This document shows, in pieces, positions 17,370-25,817 of a stretch of DNA of 34,851 nucleotides. The DNA is from an uncultured Muribaculaceae bacterium (lineage in GTDB: Bacteria; Bacteroidota; Bacteroidia; Bacteroidales; Muribaculaceae), in the NCBI GenBank assembly GCA_910586595.1, contig CAJUJB010000029.1:1-34851 (forward strand), written 5' to 3'. Every line of letters begins with the position of its first letter. Within the stretch, counting starts at the first letter, position 1. A program made the position numbers and the translations under genes. The notes beneath the pieces were generated by a model. It did no database searches. It was not told where the DNA came from and saw nothing but the letters and a program-made list of their open reading frames with translations.

Positions 17370-18676
17370 AAGTACTTAAATTCGGAGGCACCTCGGTCGG
17401 ATCGCCCGAGCGCATAAAGCATGTGGCCTCACTTATCACCCGGGAGCGCCGCAATGTGGTGGTACTCTCGGCTATGTCGGGCACAACCAACTCTCTGGTC
17501 GAGATTGCAGAGTACCTGTATAAAGGCAATGTTCCGGGCGCGCAGGAGACACTCAATGCCCTCCATGCCAAATACATGGCTGTAATCGAGCAATTGCTTG
17601 GCACCATGCAGGGCAAGGCCAAGGCTGCCTCAGCCATAGGCAGAGTCTTCTCTCTGCTCCGCTCATATTTTTCCGAGACGCTCACAGAGGCTGGAGAAAA
17701 GGAAATTCTCGCCCAGGGCGAACTGATGTCGACAGCCCTCATGCAGTGTTACCTTGAGGAACAGGGCATCAACTCCGTACTCCTCCCGGCGCTTGACTAT
17801 ATGCGCACGCTGCAGAGCGGCGAACCCGACATGCAGCACATCAACGCCCGTCTGCGCCGCATGATCGACCTCGAACCGGACGCAGACATTTTCCTTACCC
17901 AGGGATACATCTGCCGTAACGACCACGGAGGCATCGACAACCTCAAGCGAGGCGGCAGCGACTACACCGCATCGATTATCGGAGCTGTGCTTGAAGCCGA
18001 TGAAATACAGATATGGACCGACATTGACGGCATGCACAACAACGATCCGCGCTTCGTCGAGGGTACCAAACCCGTGAGCAGCCTCCACTTCGAGGAAGCT
18101 GCCGAGCTCGCCTACTTCGGAGCCAAGATCCTCCATCCGTCGTGTGTTCTCCCGGCCAAGTTGCACAACATTCCTGTGCGGCTGCTCAACACACTCGAGC
18201 CTGAGGCACCGGGCACAGTGATATTCAACACTACGCCCGACCGCAAGCTCAAGGCAATCGCAGCCAAAGACAACATCACGGCCATCAAGATCAAATCGGG
18301 CCGAATGCTGCTCGCTTACGGATTCCTCCATAAGGTATTCGAGACATTCGAGAATCACCGTACGAGCATCGACATGATCGCCACCTCGGAGGTAGGTGTG
18401 AGTGTCAGCGTAGACGACGACTCCCGGCTGGCCGCCATAGTCGATGATCTGAAACACTTCGGCACCGTCACCGTCGACCGCGACATGGTCATTATCTGCG
18501 TAGTGGGCGACCTCGAGTGGGAGTCGTGCCACTTCCAATCGCAAGTTCTGGCCGCCCTCGCCGACATTCCTGTCCGCATGATCTCCTACGGCGGCAGCAA
18601 CTACAACATCTCGGTGCTCGTCCGTCGTGAAGACAAGATACGGGCACTGAAAGCTCTGAGCGACAAGCTCTTCTAA
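17366..18676 (+). CDS. lysC: Aspartate kinase (monofunctional)
   Basis: The enzyme phosphorylates aspartate, the entry step to diaminopimelate/lysine, threonine and methionine. The 436-residue product has KFGGTS at 5-10, the substrate and nucleotide segments GELMSTALM, RGGSDYTASI and WTDIDGMHNNDPR, and two ACT-like segments at the C-terminus (SGRMLLAYGFLHKVFETF... and MVIICVVGDLEW). The ACT segments suggest feedback control by an end-product amino acid. There is no homoserine dehydrogenase domain, so it is the monofunctional form. It is coupled to the carbonic anhydrase gene by a 4-base overlap and followed by the ABC-F gene after 26 bp. Confidence 0.96.
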   Translation: MKVLKFGGTSVGSPERIKHVASLITRERRNVVVLSAMSGTTNSLVEIAEYLYKGNVPGAQETLNALHAKYMAVIEQLLGTMQGKAKAASAIGRVFSLLRSYFSETLTEAGEKEILAQGELMSTALMQCYLEEQGINSVLLPALDYMRTLQSGEPDMQHINARLRRMIDLEPDADIFLTQGYICRNDHGGIDNLKRGGSDYTASIIGAVLEADEIQIWTDIDGMHNNDPRFVEGTKPVSSLHFEEAAELAYFGAKILHPSCVLPAKLHNIPVRLLNTLEPEAPGTVIFNTTPDRKLKAIAAKDNITAIKIKSGRMLLAYGFLHKVFETFENHRTSIDMIATSEVGVSVSVDDDSRLAAIVDDLKHFGTVTVDRDMVIICVVGDLEWESCHFQSQVLAALADIPVRMISYGGSNYNISVLVRREDKIRALKALSDKLF

Positions 18677-18702
18677 GATAGAATAAGGTAAAAAGGACAT
18701 CT

Positions 18703-20319
18703 ATGATAACTGTAACCAACTTAGGAATCCAATTCGGCAAAAAACCACTGTTTCAAGACGTAAACCTCAAGTTCACGCCTGGCAACTGCTACGGCATCAT
18801 CGGTGCCAACGGTGCCGGTAAATCAACTCTCATGCGCATGCTCAGCGGCCAGTTGGCGCCCACAACCGGCACCATCGCTCAAGGCCCGGGCGAACGTATG
18901 AGCGTACTTGAGCAGGACCACTTCAAATTCGATGACTGCACAGTGCTCGAAACCGTACTTCGCGGACACACTGTGCTCTGGGATATAATGCAGGAGAAAG
19001 ACGCCCTCTACGCAAAGCCAGATTTCTCCGATGCCGACGGCATACGCGCCTCCGAGCTCGAAGAACGCTTCGCGGAGCTCGAAGGATGGAACGCCGAGAG
19101 CGATGCGGCCGCCCTTCTGAGCGGTCTGGGTATTAAGGAAGACCGCCACAACATGCTCATGCGCGACGTGAGCGCCAACGAAAAGGTGCGCGTACTTCTT
19201 GCAAAGGCACTCTTCGGCAACCCCGACAACCTTCTGCTCGACGAGCCTACCAATGACCTTGACCTTGACACTGTGGCATGGCTCGAGGACTACCTCTCCA
19301 ACTTCGAGAATACAGTGCTGGTGGTTTCGCACGACCGTCACTTCCTCGACTCGGTGTGCACACATACACTTGACATCGACTACAATCGCCTGCAGCTCTT
19401 CGCCGGCAACTACTCGTTCTGGTACCAGAGTAGCCAGTTGGCTCTCCGCCAGCAACAGCAGGCCAACAAAAAGGCCGAGGAGAAACGTCAGGAACTTCTC
19501 GAATTCATACGCCGCTTCAGCGCCAACGTAGCCAAGAGCAAGCAGACCACATCGCGCAAGAAGATGCTCGAGAAACTCAACATCGAGGAAATCCAGGCAT
19601 CGTCGCGCCGTTACCCCGGTATTATCTTCACCCCCTCGCGTGAAGTTGGCAACAAGATTCTCGAAGTCAAAGGACTCTCTGCAAGCGTAGACGGCGAAGT
19701 TCTCTTCCGCGACATCAACTTCCAGATCGAGAAAGGCGACAAGGTGGCTTTCCTCAGCCACGACCCACGCGCTATGACAGCCCTTTTCGAGATCATCAAC
19801 GGCAACCGCAAAGCCGACGAAGGCACATATGAGTGGGGCCAGACCATCACCACGGCATATCTCCCTCTCGACAACTCGGCATTCTTCAACACCGACTACA
19901 ATCTTGTCGACTGGCTGAGCCAGTTCAGCGATGACTCCTCGGAAATCTATCTCAAAGGCTTCCTCGGCAAGATGCTCTTCTCCGGCGAAGATGTGCTCAA
20001 ACAGGCCTCTGTCCTCTCCGGTGGAGAAAAAATGCGCTGTATGATTGCCCGCATGATGCTCCGCGATGCCAACACAATGATTCTCGACTCGCCTACCAAC
20101 CATCTCGACCTTGAGTCAATCCAGGCCTTCAACAATACCCTGCAGGGCTTCAAAGGCGTGATTCTCATGTCGTCGCACGACCACGAGTTCATCCAGACCG
20201 TCTGCAACCGAATCATTGAGCTGACACCTAACGGCACAATAGATAAACTTACCGAATACGACGACTATATCACCGATCCCCGCGTAGCCGAGGCCCGTGA
20301 ACGTCTGTATAAGAAATAA
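18703..20319 (+). CDS. ABC-F family ATPase, YbiT-like
   Basis: This soluble protein has two ABC ATPase domains and no membrane part, in the ABC-F family that acts on ribosomes. In the first domain Walker A GANGAGKST (34-42) and Walker B LLLDEP (177-182) are intact, but the signature is VSANEKVR (156-163) instead of LSGG. A charged inter-domain linker (about 243-300) contains RRFSANVAKSKQTTSRKK. In the second domain the signature LSGGEK (438-443) is intact, but Walker A reads LSHDPRAMTA (351-360) without the Lys, and Walker B reads MILDSP (459-464) with Ser463 in place of the catalytic Glu. One composite site is therefore canonical and the other degenerate. From memory, related Bacteroides proteins look similar. 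It is probably a translation factor; I see no reason to call antibiotic resistance. Confidence 0.94.
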   Translation: MITVTNLGIQFGKKPLFQDVNLKFTPGNCYGIIGANGAGKSTLMRMLSGQLAPTTGTIAQGPGERMSVLEQDHFKFDDCTVLETVLRGHTVLWDIMQEKDALYAKPDFSDADGIRASELEERFAELEGWNAESDAAALLSGLGIKEDRHNMLMRDVSANEKVRVLLAKALFGNPDNLLLDEPTNDLDLDTVAWLEDYLSNFENTVLVVSHDRHFLDSVCTHTLDIDYNRLQLFAGNYSFWYQSSQLALRQQQQANKKAEEKRQELLEFIRRFSANVAKSKQTTSRKKMLEKLNIEEIQASSRRYPGIIFTPSREVGNKILEVKGLSASVDGEVLFRDINFQIEKGDKVAFLSHDPRAMTALFEIINGNRKADEGTYEWGQTITTAYLPLDNSAFFNTDYNLVDWLSQFSDDSSEIYLKGFLGKMLFSGEDVLKQASVLSGGEKMRCMIARMMLRDANTMILDSPTNHLDLESIQAFNNTLQGFKGVILMSSHDHEFIQTVCNRIIELTPNGTIDKLTEYDDYITDPRVAEARERLYKK

Positions 20320-20337
20320 CACCAATCTGAACGCACT

Positions 20338-20634
20338 ATGGTAAAACACATTGTAATGTTCCGCCTTGAAGCCGAAGAGCCCCAGCGCTCCGAAATGGCC
20401 AAGGCCTTCAAAAACGCCATCGAGGCCCTCCCGGCAAAAATCGAAGCACTCGACTCCGTGGAGGTAGGTATCAACGACGGCCCTGCCGCCGGCAACTGGA
20501 ATATCGTGCTTACGGCAATATGCGCCGACTATGAGGCTCTTGAGACATATTCGGCCCACCCCGAGCACCTCGCCTGCGTAGCCATCATCAAACCCGCCAT
20601 TGCCGCACGCGCCTGCGTAGATTATACAGTTTGA
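20338..20634 (+). CDS. Dabb-domain (stress-responsive alpha/beta-barrel) protein
   Basis: This is a 98-residue ferredoxin-like dimeric alpha/beta-barrel protein. The start MVKHIVMFRLEAE, the middle segment SVEVGINDG and the late HPEHLACVA are the usual Dabb landmarks. Bacterial members are widespread, but their roles are mostly unknown. It starts 18 bp after the ABC-F gene. Its stop overlaps the TTG start of the nuclease-helicase by 4 bases (TTGA), so the two are likely translated together. The domain call is firm; the function is open. Confidence 0.92.
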   Translation: MVKHIVMFRLEAEEPQRSEMAKAFKNAIEALPAKIEALDSVEVGINDGPAAGNWNIVLTAICADYEALETYSAHPEHLACVAIIKPAIAARACVDYTV

Positions 20635-23600
20635 GCAACTGGAGCACACAGCTTCTGGCATTGCACTGCGCCGACGCCACGGCAGAGGTGAAATACAATG
20701 CGCTCGCCCGCTTCTTCTTCGGCCTCATTGATGAGGCCACGGAGCGGGCGCCGCTTAATTTTGCCGGGCCATTTGCAAAAACCGACTACCTCCTCACTGA
20801 AGCCGGAGCTGACCCAGGGCTTGCGCTGGCCGTAAATGGCGCCCGAGCCCGCTTCCGCAAGCGAGCCACCATGTCGGCAGAGGAAATCTCCCGGTCGTTT
20901 GCCGACGACTTCCGTGCGGTGGCTGAGTTTGCTGCGCTTATAAACAAAGTAGATCTGCCAAAGGAAATACGGCAACTCTTCCCTGCTCCGGTCTACCGCC
21001 AGGCAATCCGCGAAACACAAACAGAAAGGCCTGAATACATACGCGCCATAGCGGAACGCACCGACGACACCTATCTATATCTCAAAGCCGACTCGCCGGA
21101 GTGTCAGCCTCTACGCCTCAATTGCCGGAGGAATGGCCGCGAGTATCTACTCGATATTGTCGGGCCACGCGACCAGGTCAATCTTATAGCACCGACGGAT
21201 GCGGAAGGCGACATCGACTGTGAACTTGTGATCTACAATCCAGACTATCTCATCAATGCCTCACAGATAGCCTCGTGTTTCGAGTCTTATGCCACCGACG
21301 CACGGCTGGCCATAGTGCGCAAATTCATGCCACCGGCCAACACTGCCGCCATCAATCTCGGTAATTTCGCATCACAACTGCTCGACGAGGAAATCCACTC
21401 CGACCCAGCCACGCGCTCTGACTTAGCAAGCAGCGCCGCATCATTCTTCCGATCAAACGCCGTGAATATCGCCACCTGTGATATTCCGCCGACATTCCGC
21501 GCCGAAGCGGCTGCCCAGCAAGTCAATATCCATAATGCGATCCAATCAGCCATGCCTCGGCATGTAGGCGGATTCGATCGGGAGAAGGTGATGCTCGAGC
21601 CAGCTTTTTTCTCTGAAATGCTCGGGCTACAAGGACGTATGGACATGATGCAGCTCGACTACAGGGTCGTAGTCGAACAAAAATCCGGCAAAGGTGCTTA
21701 CCCCCAAGGCGATTTTTCGGTGCCACGTCATACGCAGGCCCACTACGTACAGCTCCTGCTCTACATGGCCATAATGCGCTATAATTACCGTGAACGATAT
21801 ATCGCCAACGGACAGCGCCTGACGTCCTTCCTCCTGTATTCACGCTACAGTCAGCCGCTGCTCGGTCTCGGAGCGGCACCAGAACTGCTCAGGGAGGCTA
21901 TGGAAGTACGCAATATGTTGGTGCACTATGAGCAACGGCTGGCTGAGGGTGACATATCATTTCTCCACGACCTTACTCCGGAGAACCTGGCCCCACAAGC
22001 CCAAGGCAAGCTTTGGGAGATGTATGTGCGTCCACAATTGGCAGCCGTACTAAATCCGCTGCACGGGCACGACACCTTAGCACAGTCATATTTCTGGCGT
22101 ATGCTCCGCTTCGTGGCCACAGAGCATATGCTGGCCAAGACCGGGGGCAAATCAAAACCCGCGTCAGGTTTTGCATCGGCCTGGCACTCCAGCACTGCAG
22201 AAAAACTGGAGGCCGGAAACATCTACACCAGGCTATACATGATTCACCCGGGAGCCGATCACAACGGAAGGGTGGAGAATCTGGAGTTGGCCTTCTCGGA
22301 GAGCGATGACAACGAAATGGCCAACTTCCGCAGCGGAGATGCGGTGCTGCTCTACCCTTACGCACCGGGCGCCGAACCTGATGCGCGGCGCACAATGGTG
22401 TTCCGCTGTACCATCACCAAAATAGGCTCTGACCGCATATCTCTGGCATTGAGATTCGTGCAGTCAAGTGCCCGCCCGTTTGCCGATGCCTCCGACATGC
22501 TCTGGGCAATCGAGCACGATTTCATGGACTCGTCGCACAACTCGCTCTATCAAGGCCTGCACGCATTTCTAACCGCCCCCGAGCGTCGACGTGACCTCTT
22601 GCTGCTCCGACGCAGCCCCCGCGTCGACAAGTCGGCAGTCACAAAATGTGAGCACGAGGCATTTGCAAGCCTGGCCAAACGAGTGAAGCAGGCAAGCGAG
22701 CTTTTCCTCATCATCGGGCCTCCGGGCACAGGCAAGACCTCTTTCGGCCTTGTAAGCACCTTGCGCGAACAACTTGCCGAGGAAGGTTCGTCGATACTTC
22801 TTCTATCCTACACCAACAGGGCTGTAGACGAGATATGTTCAAAACTTGTTGATTGTGGGCTCGACTTCATGCGCGTTGGCCCGGCACTCTCGTGCGCGCC
22901 TGAATTCCGGCCATATCTTCTTGGCCCACACACGGCCGGATGCAAGAATGTAGGTCAACTCCGACGAGCCATAGCCGACACCCGCATCTTCACAGGCACC
23001 GTATCAGCCCTCAATGCCTCAATCAATCTACTGAAGCTAAAGACCTTCGACCTCGCAATTATCGATGAGGCCTCGCAGATTCTGGAGCCACACCTACTGC
23101 CCTTACTCTCCGCTAAATCGGCCGACGGAGGATGCGCAATACGCAAGATTGTGATGATAGGCGACCATAAGCAACTCCCGGCCGTAGTTCAGCAGACGCA
23201 GGCCGAATCAGCTGTATCAGAACCGGAATTAAATGAAGCCGGCCTGACCGACTGCCGCCTTTCGCTCTTCGAGCGCCTTCTGAGGCGATATGGATCTGAC
23301 CCAGCCGTCACTTACATGCTCACCCGCCAGGGGCGCATGCACACCGATATAGCAGAGTTCCCCAACCTTGCCTTTTATAACGGAAGACTGGGCTGTGCCG
23401 GGCTACCCCATCAACTCGGCCCATTGCCTCCTTGCAAAGCCGAGGACCTGCCCGACCGCATCATAGCCGAGCACCGCATGGCATTTGTGGATATTGCCGA
23501 AGCACCAACACTTACCGGCTCCGACAAGGTCAACCGTGCCGAGGCTGGCATCATTTCATCGCTTGCGGCAGCTATCTACCGCAAAGAGGAACAATTTTCA

Positions 23601-23978
23601 GCAGAAGATACCTTAGGAATAATAGTGCCCTACCGTAACCAGATTGCCGCCATCCGCAGTCTTATCGCAGACACAGGCATTCCCCAACTGACCGACATAA
23701 CCGTAGACACAGTGGAGCGTTTCCAAGGGAGCCAGCGCAAATATATAATATACGGATTCACCGTCAAGCGCGAGAATCAGCTTAAATTCCTCACCGAGCA
23801 TACCTTTACCGATATCGACGGCTCTGAAATCGACCGCAAGCTGAATGTGGCCATGACCCGCGCACGCGAGCACATGATATTTGTCGGCAATTCCGGTCTG
23901 CTCAGTTCCGTACCGACCTTTGGCCGGCTTATAGACCATATCCGCTCGCACGGAGGCATATATTCCATGCCCCGCTGA
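20631..23978 (+). CDS. Dna2-like PD-(D/E)XK nuclease fused to SF1 (Upf1-like) helicase
   Basis: This is a 1115-residue two-part protein. The N-terminal half carries a Cas4/Dna2-type nuclease core: GRMD with Asp338, VEQKSGK with Glu349 and Lys351, then the QLLLY helix. The three-cysteine iron-sulphur set found in classic Dna2/Cas4 is not visible after it. The C-terminal half is a superfamily-1B helicase: Walker A GPPGTGKT (696-703), Walker B IDEAS (Asp812, Glu813), GDHKQLPAV, ERFQGSQ and VAMTRAREH. It probably unwinds and trims DNA in repair or replication. The start is TTG at 20631, overlapping the Dabb stop by 4 bases; no ATG or GTG lies upstream in frame. The next in-frame GTG (about residue 20) would cut into LLALHCADATAEVKYNALARFF, which looks like domain sequence. 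It is the last gene before the terminator at 24005. Confidence 0.9.
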   Translation: MSNWSTQLLALHCADATAEVKYNALARFFFGLIDEATERAPLNFAGPFAKTDYLLTEAGADPGLALAVNGARARFRKRATMSAEEISRSFADDFRAVAEFAALINKVDLPKEIRQLFPAPVYRQAIRETQTERPEYIRAIAERTDDTYLYLKADSPECQPLRLNCRRNGREYLLDIVGPRDQVNLIAPTDAEGDIDCELVIYNPDYLINASQIASCFESYATDARLAIVRKFMPPANTAAINLGNFASQLLDEEIHSDPATRSDLASSAASFFRSNAVNIATCDIPPTFRAEAAAQQVNIHNAIQSAMPRHVGGFDREKVMLEPAFFSEMLGLQGRMDMMQLDYRVVVEQKSGKGAYPQGDFSVPRHTQAHYVQLLLYMAIMRYNYRERYIANGQRLTSFLLYSRYSQPLLGLGAAPELLREAMEVRNMLVHYEQRLAEGDISFLHDLTPENLAPQAQGKLWEMYVRPQLAAVLNPLHGHDTLAQSYFWRMLRFVATEHMLAKTGGKSKPASGFASAWHSSTAEKLEAGNIYTRLYMIHPGADHNGRVENLELAFSESDDNEMANFRSGDAVLLYPYAPGAEPDARRTMVFRCTITKIGSDRISLALRFVQSSARPFADASDMLWAIEHDFMDSSHNSLYQGLHAFLTAPERRRDLLLLRRSPRVDKSAVTKCEHEAFASLAKRVKQASELFLIIGPPGTGKTSFGLVSTLREQLAEEGSSILLLSYTNRAVDEICSKLVDCGLDFMRVGPALSCAPEFRPYLLGPHTAGCKNVGQLRRAIADTRIFTGTVSALNASINLLKLKTFDLAIIDEASQILEPHLLPLLSAKSADGGCAIRKIVMIGDHKQLPAVVQQTQAESAVSEPELNEAGLTDCRLSLFERLLRRYGSDPAVTYMLTRQGRMHTDIAEFPNLAFYNGRLGCAGLPHQLGPLPPCKAEDLPDRIIAEHRMAFVDIAEAPTLTGSDKVNRAEAGIISSLAAAIYRKEEQFSAEDTLGIIVPYRNQIAAIRSLIADTGIPQLTDITVDTVERFQGSQRKYIIYGFTVKRENQLKFLTEHTFTDIDGSEIDRKLNVAMTRAREHMIFVGNSGLLSSVPTFGRLIDHIRSHGGIYSMPR

Positions 23979-24004
23979 GGTGAATTTTTTATTTAAATAT
24001 TAAG

Positions 24005-24041
24005 AACGGAGGCTGCCTAAACCCGTTAGACAGCCTCCGTT
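24005..24041. terminator. Strong hairpin terminator, probably bidirectional
   Basis: AACGGAGGCTG (24005-24015) pairs with CAGCCTCCGTT (24031-24041). After one mismatch, four more pairs (CTAA with TTAG) close a five-base loop. On the plus strand the stem runs into TTTTGTGTTTATTT, so it ends the long plus-strand block that finishes at 23978. On the minus strand it follows the end of the SusD gene (24060) and is trailed by an AT-rich run, so it can serve both convergent units. Confidence 0.88.
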
Positions 24042-24059
24042 TTGTGTTTATTTCAAGTC

Positions 24060-25802
24060 TTATTCAACTACAGTAGTGCGGGCATCCCACCACATGCGCG
24101 AAGTGGTGTTGTCGCCTCCCATCGCAGCGGCAGCTTGAGCATAGCTCGTTGCGTTGAGCGTCTGCTCGATAGCCGGATAGATATAGCGGCGCAGCGAACC
24201 TTTGTAGTCCATGGCTTTGGGCTCCATCACATAGCCGGGCTGGGGCATCTCGAAAGGATCGAGGGCCGGCATGCCGAGACGACGGTAGTCGTTCCATGCC
24301 TCGAAACTGTTTTCGGGGAAGCCAGCGATATATTTCTGTGTGATGATTTTCATGAGCTTGGAGTTGCGTGTGCCTGCAAGGTCAGAGCCATCGGCAGAAT
24401 TGAACGCCACGCTTGTGCCCATAAGGTTTTTCATATCGGACTGCAGGTAAGATTCTACATCATCGCTATTGATGAGGGTGCCATAACTTGCCATTGACTT
24501 GCGGATACCCTGCTCGTAGTAAGCCTCAGCAGTTCCTCCTACACTATAACCACGGAGGGCAGCCTCGGCAAGCAGGAAGTAGCTCTCGTTACCATAGACA
24601 AGTATCTGTGCGCGGTCTTTGGTGAGTTCGGGAGCCTCGGTAACCGGAGGAGTGGGGTCGTCACTGATGAAGAAGGCACCGATGCGGGCGTGGTTGGTGT
24701 TGAGGTTGTCGGGCTGGGCAGCCACAGCTGCAGAATAACCGGGTTTCACGCCCTGCCAGCGACCACGATAATCGGTATCCACCACCTCGATGGTGTTTCC
24801 ATTCTCATCGGTCTCTGTATGAGTAACGACAGCGGCCTTAGTTCCTTCACTGGTTACGTTGAAGTAGATAAGTGCACGGGGGTCGGCATACTCAGGAACG
24901 TATTGGGGCTGGTAGTAATCTTTCATCTCAACAGCCACACCGCCGAGGTTTGTAAGGATCTTCTCCATCGACGAGCTCAGAGTGAGACGGCTTGACCAAT
25001 AGTGTGCGTAGGGGTAGAAAAGATTCCAGCCAACATTCGAGGTGTATACGCTGATACCTTTCTCAATAGTGAGGTCATCGGTAAGGAAACCACCCTGCGC
25101 GGCAGCTGCGGCTTCAGCCTCAAGTTTAGCCTTGGCAGGGTCGACCTCGGTGAGACGCAGGGCGAGGCGCAGACGCAAAGTGTTGGCAAGAGCTTTCCAC
25201 TTCGCCCAATCGCCAGCCAGAAGGAGGTCGGCGGCGCCTACATTGTTAGGCATTGATGTGTCGATCGCTGCCGAAGCCTCGGCGAGCTCGAGGAGCATAT
25301 CGTAATAGATATCTTTCTGACTGTCGTAACGCGGCTCAGTGTAGTCGGGGTCACAAGCCTGCGAGTATGGCACATCGCCGAAGAAGTCGGTAAGACGCGA
25401 GTACACCCATACGCGCCATATACGGCATATCTGCTTGATGTTTTCCTCCTCTGGAGTGTCGCAAAGTCCGATCGCCTCATTGAGGTTGGCAATCCAGGAC
25501 CAAGATTCATTCCAATACGATACAGCGTACGAATCATCGGGAACGCATTGGTTGGAAGAGTATTTGTCGTTGGAGAAATACTGCGCGAAAGTATCAGTGC
25601 CAAGGTTTATCATGCGTTGCCACAGGTCAGCGGTCAGCGACGAGCGCACCATAGTGACACTGGCAAGATACATGGGGGTGATGTTGTTTTTGTTTACGCC
25701 GTTGGGGTTGGTATTGGTTTCCTCGAAAGACTCGCAGGAAGGCAAGGCAAATGCGAGTGCGGCCATCATTGACAGTGCCAACGGTTTGAATATATTTTTC
25801 AT
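24060..25802 (-). CDS. SusD/RagB-family lipoprotein, SusD-like_2 type
   Basis: This is a surface ligand-binding lipoprotein of 580 residues that partners the SusC transporter next to it. It has a lipoprotein signal with lipobox ALPSC (Cys23), and just after it the motif TNTNPNGV, typical of the SusD-like_2 branch. The segments WSWIANLNEAIG and YSRLTDFFGDVPYSQA follow, and late in the chain EAWNDYRRLGMPAL. It starts 15 bp after the SusC stop. It belongs to a different SusD branch from the gene at 1-1617. Members are found with varied ligands, including peptides and glycans, and the ligand here is not predictable. No enzyme gene follows; the next element is the terminator at 24005-24041. Confidence 0.94.
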   Translation of the reverse strand: MKNIFKPLALSMMAALAFALPSCESFEETNTNPNGVNKNNITPMYLASVTMVRSSLTADLWQRMINLGTDTFAQYFSNDKYSSNQCVPDDSYAVSYWNESWSWIANLNEAIGLCDTPEEENIKQICRIWRVWVYSRLTDFFGDVPYSQACDPDYTEPRYDSQKDIYYDMLLELAEASAAIDTSMPNNVGAADLLLAGDWAKWKALANTLRLRLALRLTEVDPAKAKLEAEAAAAAQGGFLTDDLTIEKGISVYTSNVGWNLFYPYAHYWSSRLTLSSSMEKILTNLGGVAVEMKDYYQPQYVPEYADPRALIYFNVTSEGTKAAVVTHTETDENGNTIEVVDTDYRGRWQGVKPGYSAAVAAQPDNLNTNHARIGAFFISDDPTPPVTEAPELTKDRAQILVYGNESYFLLAEAALRGYSVGGTAEAYYEQGIRKSMASYGTLINSDDVESYLQSDMKNLMGTSVAFNSADGSDLAGTRNSKLMKIITQKYIAGFPENSFEAWNDYRRLGMPALDPFEMPQPGYVMEPKAMDYKGSLRRYIYPAIEQTLNATSYAQAAAAMGGDNTTSRMWWDARTTVVE

Positions 25803-25817
25803 TGTGGTCTGTAGTCG

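Noticed and set aside
17663..18700. 345-codon open frame on the minus strand
   Set aside because: It is opposite the aspartate kinase gene and has no domain or promoter; it is a shadow frame.
18823..20103. 426-codon open frame on the minus strand
   Set aside because: It lies entirely opposite the ABC-F gene, which has clear motifs in order. The translation is rich in Val, Glu and His in a way typical of frames antisense to GC-rich coding sequence, and has no recognisable domain.
18703..20319. ABC-F gene as an antibiotic resistance determinant
   Set aside because: It is of the YbiT-like branch with a short linker and housekeeping context; nothing points to an Msr, Vga or OptrA type.
21600..21760. 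Cas4-like nuclease motif as a sign of a CRISPR or defence system
   Set aside because: There are no cas1, cas2 or effector genes, no repeat-spacer array, and no restriction or toxin genes nearby. The domain belongs to a Dna2-like repair-type protein in a housekeeping block.
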